Shown here piece by piece: positions 63,663 to 64,000 of a stretch of 64,000 nt of DNA (its first letter is position 1; every line of letters begins with the position of its first letter). Origin of the DNA: Achromobacter piechaudii NBRC 102461 (GTDB lineage Bacteria; Pseudomonadota; Gammaproteobacteria; Burkholderiales; Burkholderiaceae_B); contig NZ_BCTK01000013.1 in the NCBI RefSeq assembly GCF_001571245.1, forward strand, positions 1 through 64,000, written 5' to 3'. A program made the position numbers and the translations under genes. A model generated the notes under the pieces. It ran no database searches and was not told the DNA's origin. It was given only the letters and a program-made list of their open reading frames with translations.

Positions 63663-63995
63663 ATGACCGCCGTGAACAACGAAATGGAAGCCTGCATCGA
63701 CAATTGCCTGGCCTGCTATCGGCGCTGCCTTCAGACAGCGGCCAACCATTGCCTGGAAGCGGGCGGCGAACATGTCGAGCCCGAGCACTTCCGCCTGATG
63801 ATGGCCTGCTCCGAAATCTGCCGGACCAGCGCCCACACCATGCTGATCGGTATCGAGCAGCATGCCAGCGTGTGCGGCGCCTGCGCGCAGATCTGCGCCG
63901 CTTGCGCGGACAGCTGCGATGCAATCGGCGGCATGCAGGACTGTGCGGCCGCATGCCGGCGCTGCGCCGAAAGCTGCCAGAAGATGGCGGGCTGA
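63663..63995 (+). CDS. Cysteine-rich four-helix copper-storage protein (Csp3-like)
   Basis: The 110-residue protein has 16 cysteines (11, 15, 18, 22, 30, 49, 53, 71, 74, 78, 81, 85, 94, 98, 101, 105) in CxxxC and CxxC spacing along four amphipathic helices, the pattern of cytosolic Csp copper-storage proteins (DUF326). There is no signal peptide. Cys thiolates would hold many Cu(I) ions. AAGGAG lies 6 bp before the ATG. It is the last gene of the window, 73 bp after the CheB-like gene. Confidence 0.85.
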   Translation: MTAVNNEMEACIDNCLACYRRCLQTAANHCLEAGGEHVEPEHFRLMMACSEICRTSAHTMLIGIEQHASVCGACAQICAACADSCDAIGGMQDCAAACRRCAESCQKMAG

Positions 63996-64000
63996 GGGCT

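Overview
The window is GC-rich chromosomal DNA of a betaproteobacterium of the order Burkholderiales, most likely Achromobacter or a close Bordetella relative (Alcaligenaceae). The evidence is the leuS-lptE-holA-proA block, the lysine/alanine-rich histone H1-like tail fused to an HU fold, an orphan tripartite (Bug/TctC-type) binding protein, many LysR regulators and the general codon bias. The species is an inference. I see no rRNA, tRNA, CRISPR array, insertion sequence, prophage or replication origin.

Layout. 1-10250: small catabolic and transport units (class II aldolase, HAD hydrolase, 3-hydroxyacyl-CoA dehydrogenase-like enzyme, DHA2 exporter, amidase, hydratase-like enzyme), two of them flanked by divergent LysR regulators. 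10250-20188: core genes (proA, holA, lptE, leuS), an MFS exporter with a MarR regulator, the H1-HU fusion and a D,D-carboxypeptidase. 20216-27698: a hemerythrin-like protein, a phosphonopyruvate hydrolase, a SulP transporter and a branched-chain-type ABC importer with a fused LivH-LivM permease and no LivF. 27850-28291: rpmG and rpmB. 28639-35687: a Bcr/CflA exporter, cyclopropane fatty acid synthase, a ProXWV-type betaine importer and a two-domain tautomerase. 35749-44458: a Bug receptor and class III CoA-transferase facing an AraC regulator and a run of thiolase, SDR, acyl-CoA dehydrogenase and acyl-CoA ligase, which together look like uptake, CoA activation and beta-oxidation of an unidentified acid.

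44545-53890 is the clearest pathway island. A LysR regulator faces a run of benzoylformate decarboxylase, aldehyde dehydrogenase, pobA, an aromatic acid MFS transporter, a ketopantoate-reductase-family dehydrogenase, pcaH and pcaG. Read as chemistry this turns (4-hydroxy)benzoylformate into the aldehyde, 4-hydroxybenzoate, protocatechuate and 3-carboxy-cis,cis-muconate. I propose that the ketopantoate-reductase-like enzyme makes the 2-oxo acid from D-(4-hydroxy)mandelate. Later pca genes (pcaB, pcaC, pcaD, pcaI, pcaJ) are not in this window.

54035-63995 carries stress and signalling genes: an Rnk-type regulator, an alpha/beta hydrolase, a CinA-like amidase, an MscS-type channel, a receptorless CheB-CheR-PAS-HWE histidine kinase with its overlapping single-domain response regulator, three small disordered or secreted proteins, a second CheB-like protein with a zinc-ribbon tail, and a 16-cysteine Csp-type copper protein. 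Several short tandem arrays (6, 12, 14 and 38 bp units) lie at gene ends or inside a gene and are the most unusual DNA-level features.
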